The notes: generated by a model from the sequence alone, not told the origin. DNA of 64,000 nucleotides from Pseudomonas sp. SLFW (GCF_009905615.1 NZ_JAAAKW010000012.1:1-64000); one strand, 5' to 3'; shown: positions 52,165-64,000, counted from the first letter of the stretch. Numbers and translations are program-made.

Positions 52165-52920
52165 TCAGTTTCCCGCGGCGCGAATGATCGCACCGAACTC
52201 ATCTGCATTCAGGGAAGCGCCTCCAATGAGGCCCCCATCGATATCCGGCATGCTGAACAGCTCGACCGCATTGGCCGCCTTCACGCTGCCGCCATATAGA
52301 AGACGCACACCTTGCGCGACTTCAGAATTCTCTTTTGCCAACTGCGCACGAATGGCTGCGTGCACTTCCTGCGCCTGTTCCGGCGAGGCTGTCAGTCCGG
52401 TACCAATGGCCCAGACCGGCTCGTAAGCGATGACCGCATTCACGAAAGCATCGATACCCAACTCTTCGATGATGCTGTCGAGCTGCTGCCCGACAACTTC
52501 AAGCGTTTTGCCAGCCTGACGCTGCTCAAGTGTTTCACCGATGCACAGCACCGGGGTCAAGCCACTTGCCTGCGCAGCTGCAAACTTGCGGTTCAGGACT
52601 TCGTTGCTCTCGCCCATGATCTGGCGACGCTCCGAGTGCCCTACCAGCACCAGCTTGCAACCCGCATCCTGCAACTGAGTCGGTGAAATCTCACCGGTCA
52701 GTGCACCCTGACCCGCTTCGTGCGCGCAGTTCTGCGCACCTACAGAAATCGAATGCTCTTCAAAGCACTCGACAACGAAGCTGACGTGCAGACTCGAAGG
52801 GAATACCGCAACGTCGACACTGTCAGGAATGGCCATATTGGCCAGACCTTCTACCAGCTCAGCGACGCTGGCGCAGGTACCGTGCATTTTCCAGTTACCA
52901 GCTACCATAGGGCGACGCAT
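52165..52920 (-). CDS. tpiA: Triosephosphate isomerase
   Basis: A 251-residue TIM barrel. Active-site residues are Lys in GNWKMHG, His in LVGHSERR and Glu in AYEPVWAIGTG; the phosphate loop is LLYGGSVKAAN. It interconverts dihydroxyacetone phosphate and glyceraldehyde 3-phosphate. It lies between glmM and secG in the order normal for Pseudomonas. Confidence 0.98.
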   Translation of the reverse strand: MRRPMVAGNWKMHGTCASVAELVEGLANMAIPDSVDVAVFPSSLHVSFVVECFEEHSISVGAQNCAHEAGQGALTGEISPTQLQDAGCKLVLVGHSERRQIMGESNEVLNRKFAAAQASGLTPVLCIGETLEQRQAGKTLEVVGQQLDSIIEELGIDAFVNAVIAYEPVWAIGTGLTASPEQAQEVHAAIRAQLAKENSEVAQGVRLLYGGSVKAANAVELFSMPDIDGGLIGGASLNADEFGAIIRAAGN

Positions 52921-52986
52921 GCTGTACCTCGTCGGTCAAAGTGGGCGCAGATGTTACCCAACAGTTTCAACACTGGCAAGCCGTAA

Positions 52987-54330
52987 TCAGGCGCAAACTT
53001 CAGCAACCAGTTTTGCCAGTTCATCGGCGTAGCCCGCAACCAGCGTTTCGTCCTCGCCTTCGACCATCACACGCACCAAAGGCTCTGTGCCGGACTTGCG
53101 CAGCAACACGCGCCCACGCCCACCCATGGCCGCCGTCACGCGCTCACAGGCCTCCTTGACCGCCGGGTGCTCGACTGGATCGACATTCCCACCCTCGAAC
53201 CGCACGTTGACCAATACCTGAGGGCACTTCCTTACGCCCTGGCGCGATTCTGCGAGGCTTTGCCCGGTGCGCTTGAGCGCCAGCAGCACCTGCAGCGCGG
53301 CAATGATCGCATCACCCGTGGTGGTGTGCTGGAAGCAAACGACGTGACCGGAATTCTCGCCACCCACCTGCCAGTTGCGCTCCAGCAGTTCAGCGATGAC
53401 GTAACGGTCGCCAACATTGGCACGCACAAATGGAATGTTCAGATCCGCGAGGGCCAGTTCAAGCCCCAGATTGCTCATCAAGGTTCCGACCACGCCACCT
53501 TGCAGGCGACCGCGCTCATGCAGATCGCGGGCAATGATGTAGAGCAGCTCGTCACCATCGACGATCGCACCGGAGTGATCAACCATCAGCACTCGATCAC
53601 CATCACCGTCGAAGCCGATCCCCAGATCCGCCTTCTCAGCGACAACCGCCGCTTGCAGATTGCCCATATGGGTCGAACCGCAATCATCATTGATGTTCAG
53701 GCCGTTCGGCGCAGCCGACAGCACGGTGACCTTCGCGCCCAACTCTCGAAAGACATTGGGCGCCACTTTATAGGTTGCCCCGTGCGCACAGTCGACCACC
53801 AATTTCAGACCGGCAAAGTCAGTACTGGTCGGCACGCTGCTTTTGCAGAATTCGATGTAACGGCCAGCCGCGTCGTTGATACGCGACACCTTGCCGAGCT
53901 TTTCTGACTCAGCCACGGTCATCGGCGTATCGAGCAATTCCTCGATCATCATCTCGATTTCGTCTGGCAGCTTGGTGCCCTGACCCGAGAAAAACTTGAT
54001 GCCGTTATCGTGATGCGGGTTGTGCGAGGCGCTGATCACTATCCCTGCCTCGGCGTGGAACGTCCGCGTCAGATAGGCGATGGCAGGCGTTGGCATCGGG
54101 CCGAGCAGCATCACATCTGCACCCGCGGCTGACAGCCCGGCTTCCAGGGCAGATTCGAACATGTAACCCGAAATACGCGTGTCTTTGCCGACCAGAATCC
54201 GGCAAGCGCCCATTTTGCGGAACGCCATGCCAGCTGCCCAACCAAGCCGCAGCATGAAATCGGGAGTGATCGGAAATTGACCGACACGACCGCGAATGCC
54301 GTCGGTTCCGAAGTATTTTTTCTGGGTCAT
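52987..54330 (-). CDS. glmM: Phosphoglucosamine mutase
   Basis: A 447-residue phosphohexomutase starting MTQKKYFGTDGIRG; an earlier ATG at 54372 is in the folP gene and rejected. The phosphoserine lies in VISASHNPHHDNG, the metal-binding loop is DGDGDRVLM, the sugar-binding loop is GENSGH and the phosphate-binding loop is RKSGTEPLVRV. It converts glucosamine-6-phosphate to glucosamine-1-phosphate for peptidoglycan and LPS. It follows folP. Confidence 0.97.
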   Translation of the reverse strand: MTQKKYFGTDGIRGRVGQFPITPDFMLRLGWAAGMAFRKMGACRILVGKDTRISGYMFESALEAGLSAAGADVMLLGPMPTPAIAYLTRTFHAEAGIVISASHNPHHDNGIKFFSGQGTKLPDEIEMMIEELLDTPMTVAESEKLGKVSRINDAAGRYIEFCKSSVPTSTDFAGLKLVVDCAHGATYKVAPNVFRELGAKVTVLSAAPNGLNINDDCGSTHMGNLQAAVVAEKADLGIGFDGDGDRVLMVDHSGAIVDGDELLYIIARDLHERGRLQGGVVGTLMSNLGLELALADLNIPFVRANVGDRYVIAELLERNWQVGGENSGHVVCFQHTTTGDAIIAALQVLLALKRTGQSLAESRQGVRKCPQVLVNVRFEGGNVDPVEHPAVKEACERVTAAMGGRGRVLLRKSGTEPLVRVMVEGEDETLVAGYADELAKLVAEVCA

Positions 54331-54346
54331 GGGGGCTCCAACCTTC

Positions 54347-55198
54347 TTATTTTGCCGATTCGACAGCGGCAATCATCCGCACCACGTCGACAGTTTCCGC
54401 AACATCGTGCACGCGTAAAATTCTTGCACCTTGAATCATGGCCATCGCAGCCAGAGCCAGTGCACCGTAGAGTCGCTGATCAACAGGCTTGTCGAGCACT
54501 TTGCCAATCATGCTCTTGCGTGACACACCCACCAGCAGAGGCCGCCCCAGCACATGCAGCGCCTCCATATGTTTGAACAGGCTCAGGTTATGATCGAGAT
54601 TCTTCGCAAAACCGTAGCCTGGATCGAGAATGATCCTCTCTGCAGGAATACCCGCCGCGACACAGGCGTCCATTCGCTCACCGAGAAAGGCGGTCACCTC
54701 ACCGATGAGATCGTCGTAACGAGGATCGTCCTGCATGTCCGTTGGCTCGCCGCGCATGTGCATCAGGCACACGGGCAGCCCGGTCGCGGCAGCCGCCTCC
54801 AGTGCACCCTCTCGCCGCAACGAGCGCACATCGTTGATGAGCCCCGCGCCCAGCCGAGCCGTCTCAAGGATGACCGTTGGTGTCGAAGTGTCGACCGAGA
54901 TGACCACATCAAGCTCACGACTGATGGCTTCGACGACCGGTGCGACACGATTCAGCTCTTCGTTGGCAGAAACCGCAGCAGCACCCGGACGTGTGGACTC
55001 GCCGCCGACGTCTATAAGTGTCGCACCAGCCGCCACCATAGCCTCCGCATGACGGAGGGCAAGATCGCGCTGAGCGAACCGACCACCGTCAGAGAACGAA
55101 TCAGGGGTGATATTGAGGATGCCCATGACGTGGGTCCGGGATAAATCAAGAACCCGGTTGCCGCAAGGCAACCGGGTCGGGTACAGCGCAGAAGTCAT
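54347..55198 (-). CDS. folP: Dihydropteroate synthase
   Basis: A 283-residue TIM-barrel enzyme of folate synthesis and the target of sulfonamides. Signatures are GILNITPDSFSDGG, VGGESTRPGA, the LDPGYGFAKNLDHN loop and GVSRKSM. It condenses p-aminobenzoate with the pterin diphosphate. The 5' part encodes TRLPCGNRV from a perfect hairpin (55153-55176). It starts eight bases after ftsH and precedes glmM, as in most gammaproteobacteria. Confidence 0.97.
   Translation of the reverse strand: MTSALYPTRLPCGNRVLDLSRTHVMGILNITPDSFSDGGRFAQRDLALRHAEAMVAAGATLIDVGGESTRPGAAAVSANEELNRVAPVVEAISRELDVVISVDTSTPTVILETARLGAGLINDVRSLRREGALEAAAATGLPVCLMHMRGEPTDMQDDPRYDDLIGEVTAFLGERMDACVAAGIPAERIILDPGYGFAKNLDHNLSLFKHMEALHVLGRPLLVGVSRKSMIGKVLDKPVDQRLYGALALAAMAMIQGARILRVHDVAETVDVVRMIAAVESAK
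55153..55176 (-). other. Hairpin in the start of the folP coding sequence
   Basis: A perfect 10-bp GC-rich stem, cccggttgcc (55153-55162) with ggcaaccggg (55167-55176), closes a four-base loop. It begins 22 bases inside folP, where it could affect initiation or elongation in the mRNA. There is no T-run, so it is not a terminator. Confidence 0.6.
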
Positions 55199-55206
55199 GT
55201 CAGGCC

Positions 55207-57126
55207 TTAGTGTTCAGCAGCAGGACCACCGATCGGTGTTTCCGGACGCGGACCGACGGGTGCAGTTGGCGTCCCGGAAGTGCCGGTGCCCCCTGTCCAA
55301 TCGCGCGGTTCGCGAGGCGTGCGACCCGCCATGATGTCATCGATCTGCTCAGCATCGATGGTTTCATACTTCATCAGCGCATCCGCCATCGCATCCAGCT
55401 TGTCGCGGTTGTCGGTGAGGATTTGCTTCGCAGTGCCGTAGCACTGGTCAATGATACTGCGCACTTCAGAGTCGATCATCTTAGCGGTTTCACCCGAAAG
55501 ACTGGAGTTCTGACCGCCACCACCACGACCCAGATAACCGCCATCGTCGTCTTCGGAGTACATCAATGGGCCCATTTTCTCGGACAGGCCCCATTTGGTG
55601 ACCATGTTCCGGGCAATCTGGCTGGCGCGCATGATGTCGTTCGAAGCACCCGTGGTGACGCCGTCAAAGCCCAACGTCATCTCTTCCGCGATACGACCAC
55701 CATAGAGCGAGCAGATCTGGCTGATCAACGCACGCTTGGACAGGCTGTAACGGTCCTCTTCAGGAAGGAACATCGTGACGCCCAATGCACGACCACGTGG
55801 AATGATCGACACTTTGTAGACCGGATCATGCTCAGGCACGACGCGACCGACGATGGCGTGCCCGGCTTCGTGATAAGCGGTGTTCTGCTTCTCTTTCTCG
55901 GACATGACCATCGATTTACGCTCGGCGCCCATCATGATCTTGTCTTTGGCCAGCTCGAACTCTTTCATCTCGACGATGCGCTTGCCCACGCGAGCCGCGA
56001 ACAGCGAGGCTTCGTTGACGAGGTTGGCAAGGTCTGCACCGGAGAAACCAGGCGTACCACGAGCAATGACGGCAGCATTGACGTCGTCACCCATCGGCAC
56101 TTTACGCATGTGCACTTTCAGAATCTGTTCACGACCGCGAATGTCTGGCAGACCAACCACGACCTGACGGTCGAAACGGCCCGGGCGCAGCAGCGCAGGG
56201 TCGAGTACGTCAGGACGGTTGGTCGCGGCGATCACGATGATGCCGTCATTCATTTCGAAGCCGTCCATCTCTACCAGCAACTGGTTGAGAGTCTGCTCAC
56301 GCTCATCGTGACCGCCGCCCATGCCAGCGCCGCGATGGCGACCGACGGCGTCGATTTCGTCGATGAAGATGATGCATGGCGCGTGTTTCTTGGCTTGTTC
56401 GAACATGTCGCGAACACGGCTTGCACCGACACCCACGAACATTTCAACGAAGTCAGAACCGGAAATGGTGAAGAAAGGAACTTTCGCTTCGCCAGCAATC
56501 GCCTTGGCAAGCAGCGTTTTACCGGTACCCGGTGGACCCACCATCAGCACGCCGCGCGGAATACGACCGCCCAGGCGCTGGAATTTGCCCGGATCGCGCA
56601 GGAATTCAACCAGCTCGCCGACTTCTTCTTTGGCCTCATCGCAACCCGCGACGTCAGCCAGGGTGGTCTTGACCTGGTCTTCGGAGAGCAGGCGCGCCTT
56701 GCTCTTGCCGAAGCTCATCGGCCCTCCCTTGCCCCCCGCGCCGCCTTGCATCTGGCGCATGAAGAACATGAAGACAGCAATGATTACGAGAATCGGGAAG
56801 CTCGCGACAAGCAGCTGAGTCCAGATGCTCTGCTGCTCAGGCTGCTTGCCTTCGATCACGACATTGTTGTCGACAAGGTCACCGATCAGGCCATTGTCCT
56901 GAATCGCCGGACGAATGGTCTTGAAGGTGTCACCGTCGCTGCGCTTGCCCGTGATGACGTAACCGTCAACGGCAACTTTCTCGACCTTGCCATCCTTCAC
57001 TTGCTGGATGAACTCGGAATAGTTGAGGGTCTGCGGCTCGTTCGGGCTGGAAAAGTTGTTCATCACGGTCACCAGGACCGCAGCGATGATCAACCACAGG
57101 ATCAAATTCTTTGCCATATCGTTCAA
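55207..57126 (-). CDS. ftsH: ATP-dependent zinc metalloprotease FtsH
   Basis: A 639-residue membrane AAA+ protease. TM1 is about residues 7-22, a periplasmic segment and TM2 (about 105-122) follow, then the AAA domain with Walker A GPPGTGKT, Walker B IIFIDEID and the second region of homology, and the peptidase zinc site HEAGH. It degrades misfolded membrane proteins and regulators such as LpxC. The start is taken as TTG at 57126 because gaggg lies seven bases upstream; the ATG three codons later would be 16 bases from it. The C-terminus is a Gly/Thr/Pro-rich tail. It follows rlmE. Confidence 0.96.
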   Translation of the reverse strand: MNDMAKNLILWLIIAAVLVTVMNNFSSPNEPQTLNYSEFIQQVKDGKVEKVAVDGYVITGKRSDGDTFKTIRPAIQDNGLIGDLVDNNVVIEGKQPEQQSIWTQLLVASFPILVIIAVFMFFMRQMQGGAGGKGGPMSFGKSKARLLSEDQVKTTLADVAGCDEAKEEVGELVEFLRDPGKFQRLGGRIPRGVLMVGPPGTGKTLLAKAIAGEAKVPFFTISGSDFVEMFVGVGASRVRDMFEQAKKHAPCIIFIDEIDAVGRHRGAGMGGGHDEREQTLNQLLVEMDGFEMNDGIIVIAATNRPDVLDPALLRPGRFDRQVVVGLPDIRGREQILKVHMRKVPMGDDVNAAVIARGTPGFSGADLANLVNEASLFAARVGKRIVEMKEFELAKDKIMMGAERKSMVMSEKEKQNTAYHEAGHAIVGRVVPEHDPVYKVSIIPRGRALGVTMFLPEEDRYSLSKRALISQICSLYGGRIAEEMTLGFDGVTTGASNDIMRASQIARNMVTKWGLSEKMGPLMYSEDDDGGYLGRGGGGQNSSLSGETAKMIDSEVRSIIDQCYGTAKQILTDNRDKLDAMADALMKYETIDAEQIDDIMAGRTPREPRDWTGGTGTSGTPTAPVGPRPETPIGGPAAEH

Positions 57127-57304
57127 TTAGCTACCCTCTGAAGCAAGCTCCACGCAGGAGCGTGCCTCGCATGATATTCACCGGCCTAACTTACTACAGA
57201 TCCTACAGGTGTGGCAGGCGGCGTCTGTAACCCTTTGTGAAACTTTGACTACAAGATGTTCGTTACGCTTCATGAATAAAGCCATTTGAAAAAAGCTATT
57301 GCCT

Positions 57305-57955
57305 TCACTCAAATTGGCTTGGGGCCTCATAACCGCCCTTGAAACCACGGCCCAGCAGGTACTGTTCACGCGACCGGTCACGGGACGACGAAGGTTTGCG
57401 CATCTGCACCTTGTCGAACATTTTCCGAACGTCCTTGTGGTAAGTATCAAAACCTTCGCCCTGGAAGATTTTGATCAAAAAATCGCCACCTGGACGCAGA
57501 ACGCGACCCGCCAGGTCGAGCGCCAACTCACAAAGGAACATGGCGCGTGGCATATCCACAGCGCTCAATCCACTCATATTGGGGGCCATATCGGAAATCA
57601 CAAGGTCTACTTCCGTATTACCGATCGCCTCGAGGATTTGTTTGAACACGGCATCCTCAGTGAAATCCCCTTGAATGAAGGTCACGTCGGGGATGCTGTC
57701 CATTTCCAGAATGTCGGACGCAATCAAACGACCTTGACCACCAATCAGACGACTGGTCACCTGGGACCAGCCCCCAGGCGCCGCGCCCAGATCGACCACG
57801 GTCATGCCGGGACGGATCAGACGGTCCTTTTCCTGGATCTCCAAAAGCTTGTAACTCGCCCGCGAGCGGTAGCCATCCTTCTGCGCCTGCTTGACGAAAG
57901 GGTCGTTGAAATGCTCTCTCAGCCAGTTCTGGCTGCTCTTGGAACGCTGCGCCAC
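57305..57955 (-). CDS. rlmE: 23S rRNA 2'-O-ribose U2552 methyltransferase
   Basis: A 216-residue RlmE/FtsJ starting from GTG, with gagg upstream. The SAM site is DLGAAPGGWSQV; the catalytic K-D-K-E tetrad is in place (Lys in RSRASYKLLEI, Asp in SDMAPNMSG, Lys in FLIKIFQGEG, Glu near the end). It methylates U2552 in the 50S A-loop. It precedes ftsH, a conserved pair induced by heat in E. coli. A 178-bp gap separates it from ftsH. Confidence 0.96.
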   Translation of the reverse strand: MAQRSKSSQNWLREHFNDPFVKQAQKDGYRSRASYKLLEIQEKDRLIRPGMTVVDLGAAPGGWSQVTSRLIGGQGRLIASDILEMDSIPDVTFIQGDFTEDAVFKQILEAIGNTEVDLVISDMAPNMSGLSAVDMPRAMFLCELALDLAGRVLRPGGDFLIKIFQGEGFDTYHKDVRKMFDKVQMRKPSSSRDRSREQYLLGRGFKGGYEAPSQFE

Positions 57956-58059
57956 GGGGCACCTCGATGATGAAAGGGTCGTGATTAACTGGGCGGAGCC
58001 ACGGCCCCTCGGGTAAAATGCCCGCCAATTTTACAGAATCAGACGAAAAGGGTCAGATT

Positions 58060-58368
58060 ATGCCGCTCAATAACGAGCAGAAGAAACAATACAAATCCAT
58101 TGGACATGACCTGAAGCCGGTTCTGATGGTCGCCGGCAATGGCCTGAGCGAAGGCGTCCTGGCCGAGCTGGACCGCGCTTTGGTCGATCATGAACTGATC
58201 AAGGTTCAGATCAAGCTGGAAGACCGCGACGAGCGTCGCGCCGTGATCGAAGAACTGTGCAAGCAAGGTCGTGCTGAACTGGTACAGACCATCGGCAAAA
58301 TGGCGCTGATCTACCGCAAGAACCCGCAGCCTAACAAACAGCTGTCCAACATTCATCGTTACAAGTAA
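58060..58368 (+). CDS. yhbY: YhbY-family RNA-binding protein
   Basis: A 102-residue protein with a single CRS1-YhbY (CRM) domain: LNNEQKKQYKSIGHDLKPVLMVAGNGLSEGVLAELDRAL...ELIKVQIKLEDRDERRAVIEELCKQGRAELVQTIG. It associates with 50S ribosomal precursors in E. coli. The ATG at 58060 is used; an upstream one at 58018 adds sequence not in homologues. It is the only rightward gene in the conserved block, divergent from rlmE. Confidence 0.94.
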   Translation: MPLNNEQKKQYKSIGHDLKPVLMVAGNGLSEGVLAELDRALVDHELIKVQIKLEDRDERRAVIEELCKQGRAELVQTIGKMALIYRKNPQPNKQLSNIHRYK

Positions 58369-58464
58369 CGGCGAAACCCGTCAGGAGGCGCGACCTGCGC
58401 GCCTCTGAACGGCACCTGCCCCTGCCGCACGCCACTCGAAGAGAGCGGCATGCGAGCCACGAAG

Positions 58465-58943
58465 TCAGATGTGCTTGACCTCAACGATCTCGTACTCGAT
58501 CACACCGCTCGGTGTTTTGATCGCAACGACATCGCCTTCTTCTTTGCCAATGATCGCCCGGGCGATCGGCGCACCGACTGAAATCTTGCCCAGTTTGATG
58601 TTGGCCTCGTCCTCACCCACGATCTGGTAAGTCACCTGCTCGTCAGTCTCCACGTTGGCAAGCTCCACGGTCGTGCCGAAAATGACCTTGCCAGTATGGG
58701 CGATCGTGCTGACATCGATGATCACGGCATTTTGCATGCGACCTTCGATGTCACGGATACGCGCCTCGACCATGCCTTGCTGCTCGCGAGCAGCATGGTA
58801 TTCGGCGTTTTCTTTCAGGTCACCCAGCTCGCGAGCCGTGCCAATGTCCTGGCTAAGCTTCGGACGGACGACCTTAGTGAGGTGAGCGTGTTCGTCTTCC
58901 AGGGCCTTGGCGCCCTGGACGGTCATCGGATATTTAGTAATGC

Positions 58944-58947
<4 letters not shown>
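58465..58947 (-). CDS. greA: Transcription elongation factor GreA
   Basis: A 160-residue GreA with an N-terminal coiled-coil (LEDEHAHLTKVVRPKLSQDIGTARELGDLKENAEYHAAREQQGMVEARI) and a C-terminal FKBP-like domain ending GVIEYEIVEVKHI. It inserts into the RNA polymerase secondary channel and promotes cleavage of backtracked RNA. Acidic tip residues are present in the DLKENAEYH loop. It overlaps the carB stop by four bases, so it is translated with carB. Confidence 0.97.
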
Positions 58948-62165
<3,218 letters not shown>

Positions 62166-62290
62166 GGGTTGTCACTCGAATCCTGTGTCAGTCGGCAAGC
62201 CGTCTTGAACATTCTCAGGTGCCGGGCAGGCTGTCGGATTTGATCCGGCCCACCGCAGTCACCTGCTCGCTATGGTCGACAGTCAGCCGC

Positions 62291-63427
62291 TTAGCGGCGC
62301 TTGGCCATGGCAGTGATGAAGCGATCAAACAGCGGCGCGACGTCGTTCGGGCCCGGGCTCGCCTCAGGGTGGCCCTGGAAGCTGAACGCGTCCTTGTCGG
62401 TGCGCTCGATGCCTTGCAGTGTGCCGTCAAACAGCGACTTGTGAATCGCTCGGACGTTGCTCGGCAAGGTGGCTTCATCTACCGCAAAACCGTGGTTCTG
62501 GCTGGTGATCATGACGACGCCGGTGTCCAGGTCCTGAACCGGGTGGTTGGCACCGTGGTGACCATGACCCATCTTGACGGTCTTGGCGCCGGAGGCCAAG
62601 GCCAGCAACTGGTGGCCCAGGCAGATGCCGAACACCGGAACTTCGGTCTGCAGCACGTCCTTGATCGCCTGAATCGCATAGTCGCAAGGCTCAGGGTCGC
62701 CAGGACCGTTGGACAGGAACACGCCATCCGGATTGAGCGCGAGGACTTCACTGGCCGGGGTTTGCGCAGGCACCACAGTCACGCGGCAGCCGCGCTCGAC
62801 CAGCATGCGCAGGATGTTGGTCTTGACGCCGTAGTCGTAGGCCACAACGTTGTATGGCAAATCGGCTGCAGCGATCTCTGGATGGCTATCGGTTTTCAGG
62901 CTCCAGACGCTGGAGCGCCATTCGTAGCTTTCCTGGGTGCTGACGACTTTCGCCAGATCCATGCCCTTCAGGCCAGGGAAACCACGAGCCGCTGCGATGG
63001 CCGCTTCTTCGGAGATGTTGTCACCGGCCATGATGCAGCCGTTTTGAGCGCCTTTCTCACGCAGGATGCGGGTCAGGCGGCGGGTGTCGATACCGGCGAT
63101 GGCAACGACGTTGTTGGCCTTCAGATAGTCAGCCAGGGACATCTTGTTACGCCAGTTGCTCGCTACCAGTGGCAGGTCACGAATTACCAGGCCCGCCGAC
63201 CACACGCGGTCGGATTCGGCGTCTTCCGGTGTAGTGCCGGTGTTGCCGATGTGAGGGTAGGTCAAGGTGACGATTTGCTGGGCATAGGAAGGATCGGTAA
63301 GGATTTCCTGATAGCCGGTCATTGCGGTGTTGAACACCACCTCACCAACGGTTTGACCGTCGGCTCCAATGGCTTCGCCGCGAAAAATGCTGCCATCAGC
63401 AAGGGCGAGTATGGCTGGCTTAGTCAA
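62291..63427 (-). CDS. carA: Carbamoyl-phosphate synthase small subunit
   Basis: A 378-residue glutamine amidotransferase subunit. The start is the TTG at 63427 (LTKPAILALADG), with gggagg five bases upstream; this gives the length of other Pseudomonas CarA proteins, while an ATG-started longer form would run through the hairpin region. The class I GATase triad is present: Cys in VFGICLGHQ, and His and Glu in FQGHPEASPG. It supplies ammonia to CarB. The gene has a 280-bp leader from dapB with an attenuator-like hairpin, and a 125-bp gap separates it from carB. Confidence 0.96.
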   Translation of the reverse strand: MTKPAILALADGSIFRGEAIGADGQTVGEVVFNTAMTGYQEILTDPSYAQQIVTLTYPHIGNTGTTPEDAESDRVWSAGLVIRDLPLVASNWRNKMSLADYLKANNVVAIAGIDTRRLTRILREKGAQNGCIMAGDNISEEAAIAAARGFPGLKGMDLAKVVSTQESYEWRSSVWSLKTDSHPEIAAADLPYNVVAYDYGVKTNILRMLVERGCRVTVVPAQTPASEVLALNPDGVFLSNGPGDPEPCDYAIQAIKDVLQTEVPVFGICLGHQLLALASGAKTVKMGHGHHGANHPVQDLDTGVVMITSQNHGFAVDEATLPSNVRAIHKSLFDGTLQGIERTDKDAFSFQGHPEASPGPNDVAPLFDRFITAMAKRR

Positions 63428-63471
63428 GAAGACCTCCCGTAATAAAGCCTGAAAGGGCGATCGCAGGTTGT

Positions 63472-63513
63472 AAAAAAGCGGAATGACGTTTGGACACGTC
63501 ACCCCGCTTTTTT
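63472..63513 (-). terminator. Terminator or attenuator hairpin in the carA leader
   Basis: The outer stem aaaaaagcgg with ccgctttttt and an inner stem tgacgt/acgtca enclose a short loop. On the minus strand the stem ends in a T-run, so it is a good intrinsic terminator 44 bp before the carA start. It is 196 bp beyond dapB. It may end dapB transcripts, or be a carAB attenuator. Confidence 0.75.
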
Positions 63514-63626
63514 CATCGAATTATCTGCGCGCTTTTAGTGGACACACTAAAGCTGTAGCTTACAGAAAAAGTGTTTTTTAATCCACCGCTAAAACGCCTT
63601 AAAGGCTGGGGAATGCGACAGGACAT
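63513..63626 (-). other. Possible carA leader peptide reading frame (37 codons)
   Basis: A frame starting MSCRIPQPLRRFSGG and ending STKSAQIIR; its TGA stop touches the terminator hairpin base. The RNA between contains two T-rich runs (about 63570-63585). A stop abutting a terminator is the arrangement of leader peptides used in pyrimidine attenuation (as in pyrBI). No good ribosome-binding site precedes this ATG, so a shorter frame or no translation is possible. Confidence 0.35.
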
Positions 63627-63708
63627 CGCGTAGCGGTGTGAAACTGCGGGCAGGATACAGGGAAAACCCCCTTCCTGCCCGCATTGTTGCCGAGATCGGC
63701 GCGATCGA

Positions 63709-64000
63709 TCAGCGCAGGTCGAGCACGTCTTGCATGTCGTACAGACCCGGCGCCTTGCCATCGAGCCAGAGCGCTGCACGTACGGCTCCCTTGGCGAACG
63801 TCATGCGACTGGAAGCCTTGTGCGTAATCTCCAGTCGTTCACCTTCGGCGGCGAACAGGACGGTGTGATCTCCGACCACATCACCGCCACGCACCGTCGC
63901 GAAACCAATGGTCTCGCGCTCACGAACGCCTGTGTGCCCTTCACGACCATAGACCGCGACCTTGTTCAGATCACGCCCCAGCGCTTTGGCGACCACCTCA
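63709..64000 (-). CDS. dapB: 4-hydroxy-tetrahydrodipicolinate reductase (N-terminal part outside window)
   Basis: The C-terminal about 97 residues of DapB, read leftward and open to the window edge. The segment VAKALGRDLNKVAVYGREGHTG, ETIGFATVRGGDVVGDHTVLFAAEGERLEITHKASSR and FAKGAVRAALWL matches the DapB C-terminal domain, whose KGxxR-type substrate site is further upstream. It reduces the dihydrodipicolinate precursor in lysine and diaminopimelate synthesis. It lies upstream of carAB as in most Pseudomonas. Confidence 0.93.
   Translation of the reverse strand, partial: EVVAKALGRDLNKVAVYGREGHTGVRERETIGFATVRGGDVVGDHTVLFAAEGERLEITHKASSRMTFAKGAVRAALWLDGKAPGLYDMQDVLDLR

Noticed and set aside
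55210..57141. Open frame of about 640 codons opposite ftsH
   Set aside because: Shadow of ftsH.

Overview
The window comes from a Pseudomonas chromosome, probably of the P. syringae / P. fluorescens lineage. The evidence is the gene order of the last 22 kb (dapB-carA-carB-greA, yhbY, rlmE-ftsH-folP-glmM-tpiA-secG-tRNA-Leu-tRNA-fMet-rimP-nusA-infB-rbfA-truB-rpsO-pnp), high GC with strong third-position bias, a uronate dehydrogenase that reads very like the characterised P. syringae enzyme, many chemotaxis and cyclic-di-GMP proteins, and REP/REPIN-type intergenic repeats. No prophage, insertion sequence, CRISPR array or rRNA operon was seen.

Layout. 1-8 kb holds unrelated housekeeping and accessory genes: a YpfJ-type zinc peptidase (cut by the window edge), a secreted alpha/beta hydrolase, a HAD phosphatase overlapping tesB, a GNAT acetyltransferase, a histone-deacetylase-fold amidohydrolase, a BaiN-like flavoprotein and an acyltransferase-3 membrane protein. 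8.3-8.8 kb encodes a small secreted protein built almost entirely of ten 13-residue repeats. 9-13.4 kb has a transmembrane chemoreceptor, a soluble PAS-PAS-receptor protein of BdlA architecture and an orphan ModA-like binding protein. 13.5-15.3 kb has a metallophosphoesterase and an MFS exporter.

15.4-23.9 kb is a polyol or sugar utilisation locus. A LacI-family regulator faces a six-gene operon read leftward: periplasmic binding protein, double ABC ATPase, permease, zinc polyol dehydrogenase, FGGY kinase, and an SDR resembling L-xylulose reductase. Two nearly identical 16-bp LacI-type palindromes lie in front of the regulator and in front of the binding-protein gene, which ties regulator to operon. 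Divergent from it are udh and an SMP-30 lactonase, which oxidise hexuronates to aldarates. 26.3-32 kb has an unrecognised 2-oxoglutarate/Fe(II)-type enzyme and a five-gene organosulfur operon (AtsK/TauD-like dioxygenase plus an ABC importer with two permeases).

32.1-41.5 kb is a run of leftward signalling genes: PAS-diguanylate cyclase, receiver-CheC, lone receiver, GGDEF-EAL protein, chemoreceptor, and a FixJ/FixL-like two-component pair. A BON-domain periplasmic protein follows. From 42.5 kb to the right edge are the conserved translation/transcription, cell-envelope and carbamoyl-phosphate genes, nearly all leftward, ending in dapB cut by the window edge. The carA leader contains a short reading frame that ends at a terminator hairpin, an arrangement that suggests attenuation.
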